From contig NZ_JAKZGD010000003.1 in assembly GCF_022549495.1 (NCBI RefSeq), positions 310,001 to 374,000 of the forward strand: DNA of 64,000 bases. The letters run 5' to 3'. Under the pieces are notes generated by a model, which saw only the letters and a list, made by a program, of their open reading frames with translations, was not told where the DNA came from and did no database searches. How positions within the stretch are numbered: the first letter of the stretch is position 1; every line of letters starts with the position of its first letter. Position numbers and translations under genes: made by a program. The DNA comes from Acinetobacter sp. ANC 4805. Its GTDB lineage: Bacteria; Pseudomonadota; Gammaproteobacteria; Pseudomonadales; Moraxellaceae. This document shows, piece after piece, positions 37,809-47,506 of the stretch.

Positions 37809-40800
37809 GTGCTACGACAGAAGCAAATTCGAGTATGTCAAAACATGACTTTCATGTTCTCAACGTTGACAATAGCTATATTGTCGGCGCAGTATGGTCA
37901 TGCCGCGAATGTTCCTGAAGTTGGTAGTATCATCCAAAATACTGCTTATGCCACTTTTATTGCTGCAAATGGTAAAGAGCAACAATCAGTTTCAAATACT
38001 GTTGAAGTAAGTGTTTCGGCATTATATGCGATTACTTTGACAACACCTCCTGTACTTGATGTTGAGTCGAGTGTAAGAGTCATATGGGCAAATACATTAT
38101 CGAATAATAGTAATGCACCAGTAAATGTTCAGCTAAAAGCTGAAACAATTAATGAATTAAGTAATATTAAAATCTATATCGATACCAACAAAGATGGTCA
38201 ATTTGATACGAATGATCAGCAAGTAACGACATCTGTACCTTTACAAATTGGCCAGAGTGTTAATTTGTGGGTTGTTGCAACAACAAGTGCAAATTTAACT
38301 GAAGGACAACAATTTAATTTGCCAATCAAAGCAACAGTTCTTGAAGATAATAGTGCTACTGCAACCACGATAGATAGTGCGATTAGTTATGGTGCTAAAT
38401 TGGTTGCGACCAAGGATGTATTACAAAAAACATTCGAACCTTCTGCGACAGCAAATTATGATCTAAATTACACATTAAATATTAGCAATCAAGGTAAGAA
38501 ACCTGCGAGACCAATTGATGTCATCATTGATGGTCAATCACAGAAAATGGTTTTATTGGTTGATGATTTACCTGCAAATACAATTTTTAAATCTGCTTTA
38601 GCAAAGAATGCTCAAGCTAAGATTCTCTATAAGCTTTCAAATGATCGTTATACGACAATTGCGCCTAATGATGTAACTCAAATAAATCAATTAGTGGTTG
38701 GTTTTCCTCAGATTGAGGCAAATACGTCAGAACAAGTTGATCTTGTTGTTAGTATGAACCGCAATATTGCAAAAACCACAGTAAAAAATACTTATAAAGT
38801 CTCGTATGCTGTTACTGATACTCAAAAAGATGTGTTATCAAACATTGCATCTACTTTAGTCAGTGGTTCTTCTGATATTACGAATAATACCAGTGATTTT
38901 AAAACTATTTTAGCAACGGGTAGTGTAAATAAACCACTGAATATTGAAGCTAAAAATGCAAGTTGTAATGCCGATCGTTATATTTCAGATCGTGTTAAAA
39001 TTCGAATTAAATCAACGAAAACAAAAGATTTAGAAGAAGTTATTGGTATTGAGACTGGGCCAAATACAGGTGTATTTCATTATACGTTACCAACAACGCT
39101 TTCAGACAAAGGTATTCCGTTTGATTCGGTATTACAAACACTTAAGCGTGACAAAGTTGAAGTTAGTTTAACTGATTGTTTAGATGCACAAGGCCAATCT
39201 ACGGAAACAATTGCGGATATTAATACAGATGTATTAATAGATCCATATGGGATTGTATTTGATGCGAAAACAGGATTACCAGTTGCAGGAGCTACGGTTA
39301 CTCTTTTAGACCAAAATGGTCAACCGATTGGCAATGATATTGCATTTCAAATAGACGCCCAATCAGGAGATTTGATTTCCTTACCAGCAGCGCAAGTAAC
39401 AAATAGCGCTGGTGAATTTATTTATCCACTTGTGAAAGCTGGTACATATAGCCTAGTAGTCGATACCAAAACGATTCCTGGTAATATGCGCTATACATTT
39501 ATAAGCGATAAATCTGTATATCCGAGTTTTCCAGCAGATAAAGCAGTTGATTTAAGTTGGTCATATGCAGGTCAGTTTACTTTAAATAATGGTGATCCTG
39601 CGCTCAATATTGATATTCCGATTGACCCTGAAACCCCAGCTATCAGTTCATCTTTATTTGTTAAAAAGGTTGCGTCCACTAAAACTGCTGAAATTGGTGA
39701 ATTTGAAGAATATACGGTCACTGTTGCAAATCGTGGCACTGCAGACTCAACCAATGTTCTAATTACGGATACGCTACCGAGAGGCTTCGTTTATGTGCAA
39801 GGCTCAATGCGTGTTGATGGAACTAAAGTTGAAGATCCACAGGGTGGTAAAGGACCTTATTTAAAGCTTGGACTAGGCACACTTAATCCGAATAAAGAAG
39901 TTAAAGTTCAATATCGAGTTTATATTGGACCAAATGCACTGAATGGCGATGGTATTAACCGTGTTCGTGCTAAAGATGCGAAGGGTACAGAGTCGAATGA
40001 GGCTGCTGCAAAAGTTGAAGTTACGCCAGGCGCAATGATCTCTGATGGTTTTATTGTGGGTAAAATCTTTACAGATTGTAATCGTAATGGTGTGCAAGAT
40101 ACTGGTGAGATTGGTGTTCCTGGGGTACGTATTTATCTAGAAGATGGTAGTTATGTTATTACCGATAGTGAAGGGAAATATGACTTCTATGGCATTAGTG
40201 CAAAAACCCATGTCTTAAAAGTAGATCGTACAAGTCTACCAATTGGTTCAGAATTAGTATTAATTAGTAATCGCCAAGCAGGTGATCCAAATAGTCGTTT
40301 TGTTGATTTAAAACGCGGTGAATTACATCGTGCTGATTTTGCAATTACGGAAGGTATAGGACAATGTTCACAATCTCTAATTGAACGTGTATTAGAGCGG
40401 AAAAAGCATATTGAACAAAATAATACTAATTTAGAACAAGTACTGCGTTCTGATTTAACAGTTGATCCAATTTTTTCTAAAGTCACAGATGTGCGTGGGC
40501 AGCCTGCGAGTGGTTGTATTTCAGTACTAGGTGTACAAGCGAACTGTAATCTTGATTTTTCTAAAGAGCAGATTAAAGAGCTTAAAGAAGTTCAATTTGA
40601 ACCAGAAAAATCAGGTGCAAAACCTTCAGTTGCTTTACCAACCTCTTCAAATTTGGTTTTACCTGACGAAGCACAGGCTGAGTTAGTGAATGCAGCTAAA
40701 ATGATTAATCTAGAAACTGCTTTAGAAACAGCCTCTAATAATCAATTAGAAATTTTGAATCTGAAAGATGGTCAGGTATTAGCGTATCCCCAAACCTCTG

Positions 40801-43800
40801 TTCAGATTAAAGGTGTTGCTGGTACTCAACTTGAGCTTTGGGTAAATGGAACACAAGTTCCTGAAAAGCGTATTGGTAAACGTGCTGTATTACCAAATAT
40901 GCAAGTTTCAGGTTTAGACTTTATTGGTGTTGACTTAAATGCAGGTCATAACACAATTGAAGTTCGCCAAGTTGATATGATGGGTAACACACGTGATATC
41001 AAACGTATTGATGTAATTGCACCAGATCAGTTGGATAAACTACAACTCGAGCCAAGTAAAACAATTCCACAAGCAAATGGTCGTGATCGTTTTAATGTTA
41101 ATTTAAAAATTGTTGATCGACATGGTACGCTGGTCTCTAGCCGTACACCAATTACTTTAGATAGTTCAATTGGTAAAATTGATTTAGTGGATTTAGATCC
41201 AAAACAACCAGGTATTCAAGTATTTGTTGAGGGTGGGACATTAACGGTTCCAATTCAAGCACCAATTGAAGCTGGAGAAGGAACGCTATCGGTTGAAAGT
41301 GGTATTTTCCATTCGAGTACGCCGATTCGTTTCTTACCTGATTTACGACCAATTATTGCGGTTGGTATGGTTGAGGGTTCATTTAACTTCAAAAAGTTTG
41401 ATCCTAAAGAACTGAGTGGAATTCATTCAAATGATGGTTTTGAAGAAGAATTAAATGAAATTTCTGCTTCAAATGATGGCAAACGTAATGTAACAGGTCG
41501 AGCTGCATTATTTCTGAAAGGTAAAGTTAAAGGTGAATACCTCCTGACACTTGCTTATGATTCAGATAAAGACAAAAAACAACGATTATTCCGTGATATT
41601 CGTCCTGATGAGTATTATCCCGTTTATGGTGATTCGGCAGCAAAAGGTTTTGATGCTCAATCAACTAGCAAATTATATGTCCGTGTTGATAAAGGACGTT
41701 CATATGCAATGTATGGCGACTATGTAACGCGTACTGAAAATGATGAAGGTATCTCTTTAGGGCAATATAACCGTTCATTAACGGGTGTTCGCAGCACTGT
41801 AGAAATTGATAAATATAAAGTAACCGCATTTGCTGCACAAACCAATACGCAACAGGTTGTGAATGAACAACGTGCTATGGGGATTTCTGGCCCATATAGC
41901 TTAGGTGGCGTTAATGCACAAGATGTTCGAGATAATAGTGAAAAAGTAGAAGTTATTACCCGTGATCGTAATAATCCAGGTTTAATTATTGCACAGACAA
42001 CATTAACTCGTTTTACTGATTATGAAGTAGATACTTTCAGCAACAGTATTTATCTGAAAGATCCAGTTTCAAGTGTTGATGCTGATTTAAACCCAGTATA
42101 TTTACGCATTACAGTTGAATCTGATCAAGGTGGCGAAGAATACACAGTGGGTGGTGTATCTGGTTCTGTAAAAGTTACAGATCAAGTCAAAGTGGGTGCT
42201 TCTTATGTTAAGAGCAACAACCCACTGACTAAAGATCAGTTAGCAAGTGTGAATACAGTGGTTAAATTTGCCAATGACAAAGGTAAATTAGTTGCTGAAT
42301 TTGCACGATCTGAGAATATTAATGATGGTCTGAGTTCATTAACACAAATTAATGTACAACCAGATCCAACTGGTAAATTATCAGGTGATGCTGCACGAGT
42401 TGAATTAAATTATTCGTACAAAGACTTGGAAATGAGAGTTTATCATAACCAAGCAGATACGGGTTTCTATAATACAGCTGCACCAATTACAGCAGGTCGT
42501 AAAGAAAGCGGAATTAAAGGGCGTATTCAATTAAACAAAATTGGTTTGGCTAAATTAGAAGCAATTCGTACCGAAGATCAATTAAGTGGTGTTAACCAAG
42601 GCGTATCGGCAAGCATTGAGCGTGCAATAAATCGCATTTTGGCTGTAGAGCTCGGTTTGAAATATTATGATGAATCATCAAATCCAGCAACACTGAATAC
42701 CACACAAGTGACCCCGTATCATGGTGTGACTGTTCGATCTAAATTAACAAGCCAACTTCCTTGGCAAGGTTCGAATGTATTTGCTGAATATGAACAAGAT
42801 ATTTCTGAAGCAGATCGTCGTATTTTTGCATTAGGTGCGAATTATCAAATTAATTCAAAACTTCGTGCTTATGGTCGCCATGAGTTGGTTTCGAGTATTA
42901 GTGGTCTTTATGATTTGAATAGCAATCAACGCCGAAATGTGACTGTATTTGGTCTTGATAGTAAGTACAACAATAATGGCACTGCATTCAGTGAATATCG
43001 TATTCGTGATGGCATAAGTGCAAGAGAGGCGGAAGCTGCAATTGGTTTGCGTAATCGTTGGGAGCTTGAAAAAGGTTTTTATGCCAATACGAGTTTCGAA
43101 CAAACCAAATCTTTATCGGATAATAATAATCGAAGTTCTGATAGTACAGCCGCATCTTTAGGTTTGGAATATTTAAAGAATCCGAACTGGAAAGCGGTTG
43201 CTCGTATTGAGGCACGTTGGTCAGATCAATCTGATACGATTCTAAATAATTTAGGCATTGCTTATAAATATTCAGATGATGTGACATTATTAGCAAAAAA
43301 TGTCGTGAGTCTTACAGATAGCAAAAATCAGAATAGTGGTGATCGTTTAGTAGATCGCTTCCAGTTGGGTCTTGCTTATCGCGATACTGAACACAATCGT
43401 TTCGATGCTTTGGCTAAAGTTGAATATCGTTATGATGATAATAAAACAGATTTAAGTAACCCTTATCTTAAACATGTTTATATTTTCTCGAATCATTTAA
43501 ATTATCACCCAACACGAGATCTTACGTTTTCTGGTCAATATGCTGTGAAAAATGTAGATGCTACGTTCTCTGGTTTAGAGTCTAGTGGTATGACCCATAT
43601 GTTCAGCGCAAGAGCAATGTATGACATCAATGAACGATGGGATGCGGGTGTTCATACTGGCGTATTATGGTCTGATATGAGTTCAGGACGTCGAGTTCTT
43701 GTTGGTGGTGAGGTTGGATATCTTGTTGCAGCAAACTTATGGTTGTCTGGTGGTTATAATTTCTCAGGCTATAAAGATGATGATTTAGCAGATAGTGATA

Positions 43801-43898
43801 CTACAATTCAGGGTGCTTATGTTCGTTTTAGATTCAAGTTTGATGAGAATCTATTCGCTAATAATAATGCTACAGTGAATGCTTCAAGAGAACCATAA
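37809..43898 (+). CDS. giant outer-membrane protein: repeat domains plus C-terminal beta-barrel
   Basis: 2029 residues. A signal peptide ends near GHA-A. The N-terminal module (VGSIIQNTAYATFIAANGKEQ...) resembles that of the three paralogues. Then come a carboxypeptidase-regulatory-like domain at about 477-565, a DUF11 domain at about 614-740 (FEEYTVTVANRGTADSTNVL), an SdrD-B/Cna-B domain at about 742-835 (GKIFTDCNRNGVQDTGEIGVPG), and an Ig/invasin-like part around 980-1170. From about 1180 alternating strands run to the end (LRPIIAVGMVEGSF... YVRFRFKFDENLF), read as an outer-membrane barrel. GTG at 37809 has AAAGG upstream; ATG 37845 is an alternative. Its role as anchor or export pore for the neighbouring proteins is inferred. 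Confidence 0.82.
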   Translation: MLRQKQIRVCQNMTFMFSTLTIAILSAQYGHAANVPEVGSIIQNTAYATFIAANGKEQQSVSNTVEVSVSALYAITLTTPPVLDVESSVRVIWANTLSNNSNAPVNVQLKAETINELSNIKIYIDTNKDGQFDTNDQQVTTSVPLQIGQSVNLWVVATTSANLTEGQQFNLPIKATVLEDNSATATTIDSAISYGAKLVATKDVLQKTFEPSATANYDLNYTLNISNQGKKPARPIDVIIDGQSQKMVLLVDDLPANTIFKSALAKNAQAKILYKLSNDRYTTIAPNDVTQINQLVVGFPQIEANTSEQVDLVVSMNRNIAKTTVKNTYKVSYAVTDTQKDVLSNIASTLVSGSSDITNNTSDFKTILATGSVNKPLNIEAKNASCNADRYISDRVKIRIKSTKTKDLEEVIGIETGPNTGVFHYTLPTTLSDKGIPFDSVLQTLKRDKVEVSLTDCLDAQGQSTETIADINTDVLIDPYGIVFDAKTGLPVAGATVTLLDQNGQPIGNDIAFQIDAQSGDLISLPAAQVTNSAGEFIYPLVKAGTYSLVVDTKTIPGNMRYTFISDKSVYPSFPADKAVDLSWSYAGQFTLNNGDPALNIDIPIDPETPAISSSLFVKKVASTKTAEIGEFEEYTVTVANRGTADSTNVLITDTLPRGFVYVQGSMRVDGTKVEDPQGGKGPYLKLGLGTLNPNKEVKVQYRVYIGPNALNGDGINRVRAKDAKGTESNEAAAKVEVTPGAMISDGFIVGKIFTDCNRNGVQDTGEIGVPGVRIYLEDGSYVITDSEGKYDFYGISAKTHVLKVDRTSLPIGSELVLISNRQAGDPNSRFVDLKRGELHRADFAITEGIGQCSQSLIERVLERKKHIEQNNTNLEQVLRSDLTVDPIFSKVTDVRGQPASGCISVLGVQANCNLDFSKEQIKELKEVQFEPEKSGAKPSVALPTSSNLVLPDEAQAELVNAAKMINLETALETASNNQLEILNLKDGQVLAYPQTSVQIKGVAGTQLELWVNGTQVPEKRIGKRAVLPNMQVSGLDFIGVDLNAGHNTIEVRQVDMMGNTRDIKRIDVIAPDQLDKLQLEPSKTIPQANGRDRFNVNLKIVDRHGTLVSSRTPITLDSSIGKIDLVDLDPKQPGIQVFVEGGTLTVPIQAPIEAGEGTLSVESGIFHSSTPIRFLPDLRPIIAVGMVEGSFNFKKFDPKELSGIHSNDGFEEELNEISASNDGKRNVTGRAALFLKGKVKGEYLLTLAYDSDKDKKQRLFRDIRPDEYYPVYGDSAAKGFDAQSTSKLYVRVDKGRSYAMYGDYVTRTENDEGISLGQYNRSLTGVRSTVEIDKYKVTAFAAQTNTQQVVNEQRAMGISGPYSLGGVNAQDVRDNSEKVEVITRDRNNPGLIIAQTTLTRFTDYEVDTFSNSIYLKDPVSSVDADLNPVYLRITVESDQGGEEYTVGGVSGSVKVTDQVKVGASYVKSNNPLTKDQLASVNTVVKFANDKGKLVAEFARSENINDGLSSLTQINVQPDPTGKLSGDAARVELNYSYKDLEMRVYHNQADTGFYNTAAPITAGRKESGIKGRIQLNKIGLAKLEAIRTEDQLSGVNQGVSASIERAINRILAVELGLKYYDESSNPATLNTTQVTPYHGVTVRSKLTSQLPWQGSNVFAEYEQDISEADRRIFALGANYQINSKLRAYGRHELVSSISGLYDLNSNQRRNVTVFGLDSKYNNNGTAFSEYRIRDGISAREAEAAIGLRNRWELEKGFYANTSFEQTKSLSDNNNRSSDSTAASLGLEYLKNPNWKAVARIEARWSDQSDTILNNLGIAYKYSDDVTLLAKNVVSLTDSKNQNSGDRLVDRFQLGLAYRDTEHNRFDALAKVEYRYDDNKTDLSNPYLKHVYIFSNHLNYHPTRDLTFSGQYAVKNVDATFSGLESSGMTHMFSARAMYDINERWDAGVHTGVLWSDMSSGRRVLVGGEVGYLVAANLWLSGGYNFSGYKDDDLADSDTTIQGAYVRFRFKFDENLFANNNATVNASREP

Positions 43899-43900
43899 AT

Positions 43901-45082
43901 ATGAAATATCTTCAAAATGATGTATATAGAATGAGTTCTCCTTTTTATATTGGAGCATCTGCTTGTCTGCTTATGATGAGTAGTTTTACATTTGCTGAGC
44001 CTGTATCTGAGCAAGTTGTGGTTGGAGAACCAACCCGTTTATTGGTTCAAGATGTAGATCAACAGAAGCCATTTAATCCAAAAGATCAACAGGTCGCAGC
44101 TTTACAAACGCGCCTTTTACCGTACCTAAAGCCATCAGAAAATATTACATATTATCAAGCTGTAAAAGCTTCAGCATGGTTGAGTTATGCAGCACATGAG
44201 GGCAGTGAGAAAAGTTTGGGTTCTGCTCGAGTAGAAGCACTCGAACAAGCAAGAAAGCTTATTGAGGGTTTAGAACAAGGGCAAATTGAAAAATTGAGCC
44301 TAACGACGCCAATACTTTCTGAATCAAGTGTAATGCGTAGAGATCTTTGGGCAAATGCGGAGTTATTGAAGCAACATGAGGGTTTCTCATGTGCTCAAGC
44401 TGAGATTGCTCAAGCTGAGGTCATGTTGGTTTGGGCTGCTGCTGAACACTGTGAACTTGGATGGCGACATTCGAGAGAGTTATTTTTATCTGCTCAAAGT
44501 CTTATAGATCAGGCGAATCAAAAAGCATTTGCTTGTAAGTCTAGAATAGTCCAAGAATTACCTAAAGTCACTTATCCATCTTTGCAAGAGTTGAATGGTG
44601 ATGATAAAGGATGTCATGCTGTGAAGGGACAGTGGCCGATTTGGTCACCTCAACAAAAAGTTGTTCCTCAACCATTACCGATTATTCAATCCAATGTACC
44701 CAATGTCGTTCATTTTGCTTTGGATCAATCGAATTTGTCTAAAGAATCAATTGACGTATTAAATCAAGTTGTGGCGTTCTTAAAAGAGAACCCAACTTAT
44801 ACATTGACTTTATATGGCTTTACTGATGCTCGTGCAAGTGAACAATATAATTTGAAACTTTCGATGAGACGAGCAAAGAGTGTACTTGCATATCTTCAGC
44901 AACAAGGCATTCATCTAGATCGAGTTGCAGTTGAAGCAAAAGGGAAAAAGCAAACCATTGATGATGAAAATCGGAAGTTTGGTCATGCTTTAAGCCGCAG
45001 AGTAGAATTGGTATATGTTGACACTGAAGGAAAAGAAGTCATGACCTTCAAGCAACGCCAAGATCTACAGATAGAAAAATAG
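43901..45082 (+). CDS. OmpA-like peptidoglycan-binding protein
   Basis: 393 residues, starting two bases after the barrel gene stop, so translationally coupled. A signal peptide ends near TFA-E. Residues 40-250 are mostly helical with no family I know. Residues ~265-385 form an OmpA C-terminal domain: VVHFALDQSNLSKESIDVLN and LTLYGFTDARASEQYNLKLS with the peptidoglycan-binding T-D-x7-N and following R. The coupling suggests it works with the 2029-residue protein, tying the complex to the cell wall. A strong terminator follows. Confidence 0.88.
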   Translation: MKYLQNDVYRMSSPFYIGASACLLMMSSFTFAEPVSEQVVVGEPTRLLVQDVDQQKPFNPKDQQVAALQTRLLPYLKPSENITYYQAVKASAWLSYAAHEGSEKSLGSARVEALEQARKLIEGLEQGQIEKLSLTTPILSESSVMRRDLWANAELLKQHEGFSCAQAEIAQAEVMLVWAAAEHCELGWRHSRELFLSAQSLIDQANQKAFACKSRIVQELPKVTYPSLQELNGDDKGCHAVKGQWPIWSPQQKVVPQPLPIIQSNVPNVVHFALDQSNLSKESIDVLNQVVAFLKENPTYTLTLYGFTDARASEQYNLKLSMRRAKSVLAYLQQQGIHLDRVAVEAKGKKQTIDDENRKFGHALSRRVELVYVDTEGKEVMTFKQRQDLQIEK

Positions 45083-45112
45083 CGCTTAATCAAAAAAGGT
45101 GAAGCGATTTTA

Positions 45113-45136
45113 AAAAAGAGCCATAAGGCTCTTTTT
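45113..45136. terminator. bidirectional terminator closing the surface-protein locus
   Basis: AAAAAGAGCC, loop ATAA, GGCTCTTTTT: a perfect 10-bp stem with A/T tracts on both sides. It ends the seven-gene surface set and overlaps the stop codon of the convergent tetR gene (45135-45137), so it serves both directions. Confidence 0.88.
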
Positions 45137-45752
45137 AGCTTTCTGCTTTGGTTAATTCTGCTTCAATGTAGCTAATAATCATACTGCTTAACCCTTTCAC
45201 CATTTCATCAAAACTGATTTGTGGGTTAGGCAAAATGAGATGTCGCGCTACATTAAAAATACTGCTATTAATGCTGATATATGCAGTTACGCTCAGATTA
45301 TTTATTTTTAAATATCTTGGATGGCGCATCATATATTTCATCAGTACTTCCATTAATGCCATTTCGATTTGTCCGATATAGCGTTCATATTTGAGTTCAG
45401 TCGCGTATCGGAGGCAGATCAGATAACGATCATTGTCTCTCGTCAGCAAGTCACGAAAGGTATAGAAAATCATTTCAAATAAAGGCTCTAACTCCATTTC
45501 AACGATGATCGGTGTGAGTTCTTTAACCATATCAAGCACTTCTTTGACAAATGATTTTGCCATTGCATCGTAGATTTCTTCTTTGTTTTTAAAATATTCA
45601 TATAAAGAGCCGACACTCACGCCTGCAATATCAGCAATATGGCGTGTCGTTGTCCCACTGGTACCATTGCTTGCAACAGCAATAAAACCCGCTTCAATAA
45701 TGGTGTCTACGGTGACTTTTGATCGAGTCTGGCGTGGTTTACGAGTAGCCAT
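45135..45752 (-). CDS. TetR-family transcriptional repressor
   Basis: 205 residues. The N-terminal helix-turn-helix is clear: TIIEAGFIAVASNGTSGTTTRHIADIAGVSVGSLYEYFKNKEEIYDAM. The C-terminal part is the helical ligand and dimer domain. It is divergent from the PF10118/SDR/monooxygenase genes across 491 bases, and the usual logic is that it represses that set and itself in response to a hydrophobic ligand. Candidate half-sites are described for 45753-46243. Confidence 0.92.
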   Translation of the reverse strand: MATRKPRQTRSKVTVDTIIEAGFIAVASNGTSGTTTRHIADIAGVSVGSLYEYFKNKEEIYDAMAKSFVKEVLDMVKELTPIIVEMELEPLFEMIFYTFRDLLTRDNDRYLICLRYATELKYERYIGQIEMALMEVLMKYMMRHPRYLKINNLSVTAYISINSSIFNVARHLILPNPQISFDEMVKGLSSMIISYIEAELTKAES

Positions 45753-46243
45753 AAAGTATTATTATCTAAATCCGAACATAACGTCAGACTAGCATGCTGT
45801 TGTATGAAGTAAAAGGCTCATAGGTATAATCCGAACAAATAAGATTACATACTTTTAAATATCGGGTTGTTATCTGTAATAAAAATATTGATTGAAGCAA
45901 AGAGAGCATTCTTTTTACTAAAGTTCTAAATTTTATAAAATAATTTATATTATTGATATTTATGTAGTTAATAAGATATGTGGCGATTCTAACTATTGAT
46001 GATTTTAAATAGAAAGAGACATTTATATACGTTGCTTTACCTCATGTAACAGAGTTGTTTTACCCGAATTGAATCCGAACATAAGATCGGTTTACATTGT
46101 TTCCAGTAGGACATCAGGTTCACTAAAATCTCCCGAATGTTTTTTCGTAACTCAAAAAATATGTAGTGATACGAAAAGAGATGAACTTGATTCAAAAAAT
46201 GTAAAGGGCAAATGACGCTCAAGTGAAGTAGGTAGGTGTAGCC
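45753..46243. promoter_or_regulatory. divergent regulatory region between tetR and the 46244 gene
   Basis: 491 bases without a gene. TCCGAACA occurs three times in the same orientation, at 45771, 45830 and 46074. The copy at 46074 is part of an imperfect inverted arrangement (CCGA-8 bases-TCGG), and related CCCGAAT sequences lie at about 46063 and 46132. Such repetition next to a divergent TetR gene suggests operators, though the protein has not been matched to a site. The middle part is plain AT-rich sequence. Confidence 0.4.
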
Positions 46244-47203
46244 ATGATTAGCAACACATTAAAGAAAGGTTTAAGTTTATTTAAATCTAACCCGATAACT
46301 GAGCAAATTGATTTTGCAAGTAAAAAAAGTATTCCGATTCGACATCTCGCAATTGGTTTTGAAGGCAAGCAAGTCGATTTATCATTTTATATGAACAATC
46401 AATTCGCGACCATTTTCTTTGCGACGCTTTCTGTATTTTTGACTTATGGTGAAGATTTAGTTATTGAAACAGCACGTCATCATCGTGATTTATTAAAAGA
46501 TCCTATTTTAAGACAGCGTGTGACCTCATTGATTGGTCAGGAAGCGATTCACTCAAAACTTCATAATGAGTTTAATGATGCAATTGTTGAATTGGATTAT
46601 CCAGTAAGACTTTATCGCTTCTTAGGTGAGCAATTTTTCGATCATATTTTTTTAAGATTTCCACAACCTTTAAAACTTTCACTCATGGCTGGTATCGAGC
46701 ATTTTACGGCTGTATTGGCAGAATACATGATGGCACATGAGCAGAATTTCTATTTTTCTGATGATGCTAAAACACGTGCGCTTTGGATGTGGCATATGTT
46801 AGAGGAATCTGAGCATAAAGATGTCGCTTATGACGTTTATCAAACGTTGAATGGTAATTATGCACTGCGTATTTCTGGCTTTTTCCTCGCATATTTTACG
46901 ATTCTCGGCTTAATTCCATTTGCAGCGACATTAGTACCTGTTCTACGTAAACCTCAAGAAATGCTGACTTCAAAATTTTGGAAAGATGCACAACGTGGTG
47001 TAAAACTGGTTTTTAGTCCGAAAGATGGTGTTTTTGGTAGTACACAAGGTCGAATTTTTGATTATCTGCGTACTAATTTCCATCCTAATGATCATGATGC
47101 TTCTGCGTATTTTGAGTACTACGAAAAGAAATTATTGTCTGAAGGTGGTGCGTTACATCCTTTCTTTGTTAAGCAATTTACACCGAAAGTTCAAGCTGCT
47201 TAG
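46244..47203 (+). CDS. PF10118 'metal-dependent hydrolase' family protein, copy 1
   Basis: 319 residues, mostly helical. The family is annotated as a predicted metal-dependent hydrolase, but the residues look like a ferritin-type diiron site: E70 (GEDLVIETARHH), E100-x-x-H103 (GQEAIHSK), E152 (GIEHFTAVLAE) and E188-x-x-H191 (MLEESEHK). A hydrophobic stretch follows near 210-230 (FFLAYFTILGLIPFAATLVPV). A second copy lies 303 bases downstream, then an SDR and a flavin monooxygenase. An oxygen-dependent role on a hydrophobic substrate is my inference. Confidence 0.85.
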   Translation: MISNTLKKGLSLFKSNPITEQIDFASKKSIPIRHLAIGFEGKQVDLSFYMNNQFATIFFATLSVFLTYGEDLVIETARHHRDLLKDPILRQRVTSLIGQEAIHSKLHNEFNDAIVELDYPVRLYRFLGEQFFDHIFLRFPQPLKLSLMAGIEHFTAVLAEYMMAHEQNFYFSDDAKTRALWMWHMLEESEHKDVAYDVYQTLNGNYALRISGFFLAYFTILGLIPFAATLVPVLRKPQEMLTSKFWKDAQRGVKLVFSPKDGVFGSTQGRIFDYLRTNFHPNDHDASAYFEYYEKKLLSEGGALHPFFVKQFTPKVQAA

Positions 47204-47506
47204 TCTCTATTGTAGATCATAAGTGCGCAGTTATGTTGATACATCAAGTTGGCAAAAAAGCTCAGGTTTTTATGAGCAATTTGGTTCTTGTTGCCTCTAT
47301 TTTGCTCGTGCACTATGCAAATACGTTTCTTCAGAAAATATCTGTTCAAAGATTTTTTAGGATGAAAAGAGCGATGCCATCGGACTTAAATTTTTTAAGC
47401 ATTGAAATCGTAAATGTTGCAGAAATAATCTTATAGACAACGTTATGGTTTTAATTGATGTGTAACGCTTTGATTTTATTTTTACTCTCTTCATGGGGAT
47501 CAAGTT
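47204..47506. other. gap between the two PF10118 genes
   Basis: 303 bases. A 67-codon open frame at 47233-47436 has no ribosome site and an unremarkable translation, so I do not call it. I see no terminator-grade hairpin. The region may hold a second promoter for the downstream copy. Confidence 0.4.

Noticed and set aside
24100..45200. Surface locus as a genomic island or prophage
   Set aside because: I found no integrase, transposase, tRNA or flanking direct repeat, and base composition looks like the neighbours by eye; a computed composition profile would be needed to claim transfer.
47233..47436. 67-codon ORF between the two PF10118 genes
   Set aside because: No ribosome site and no family features; likely chance in a 303-base gap.
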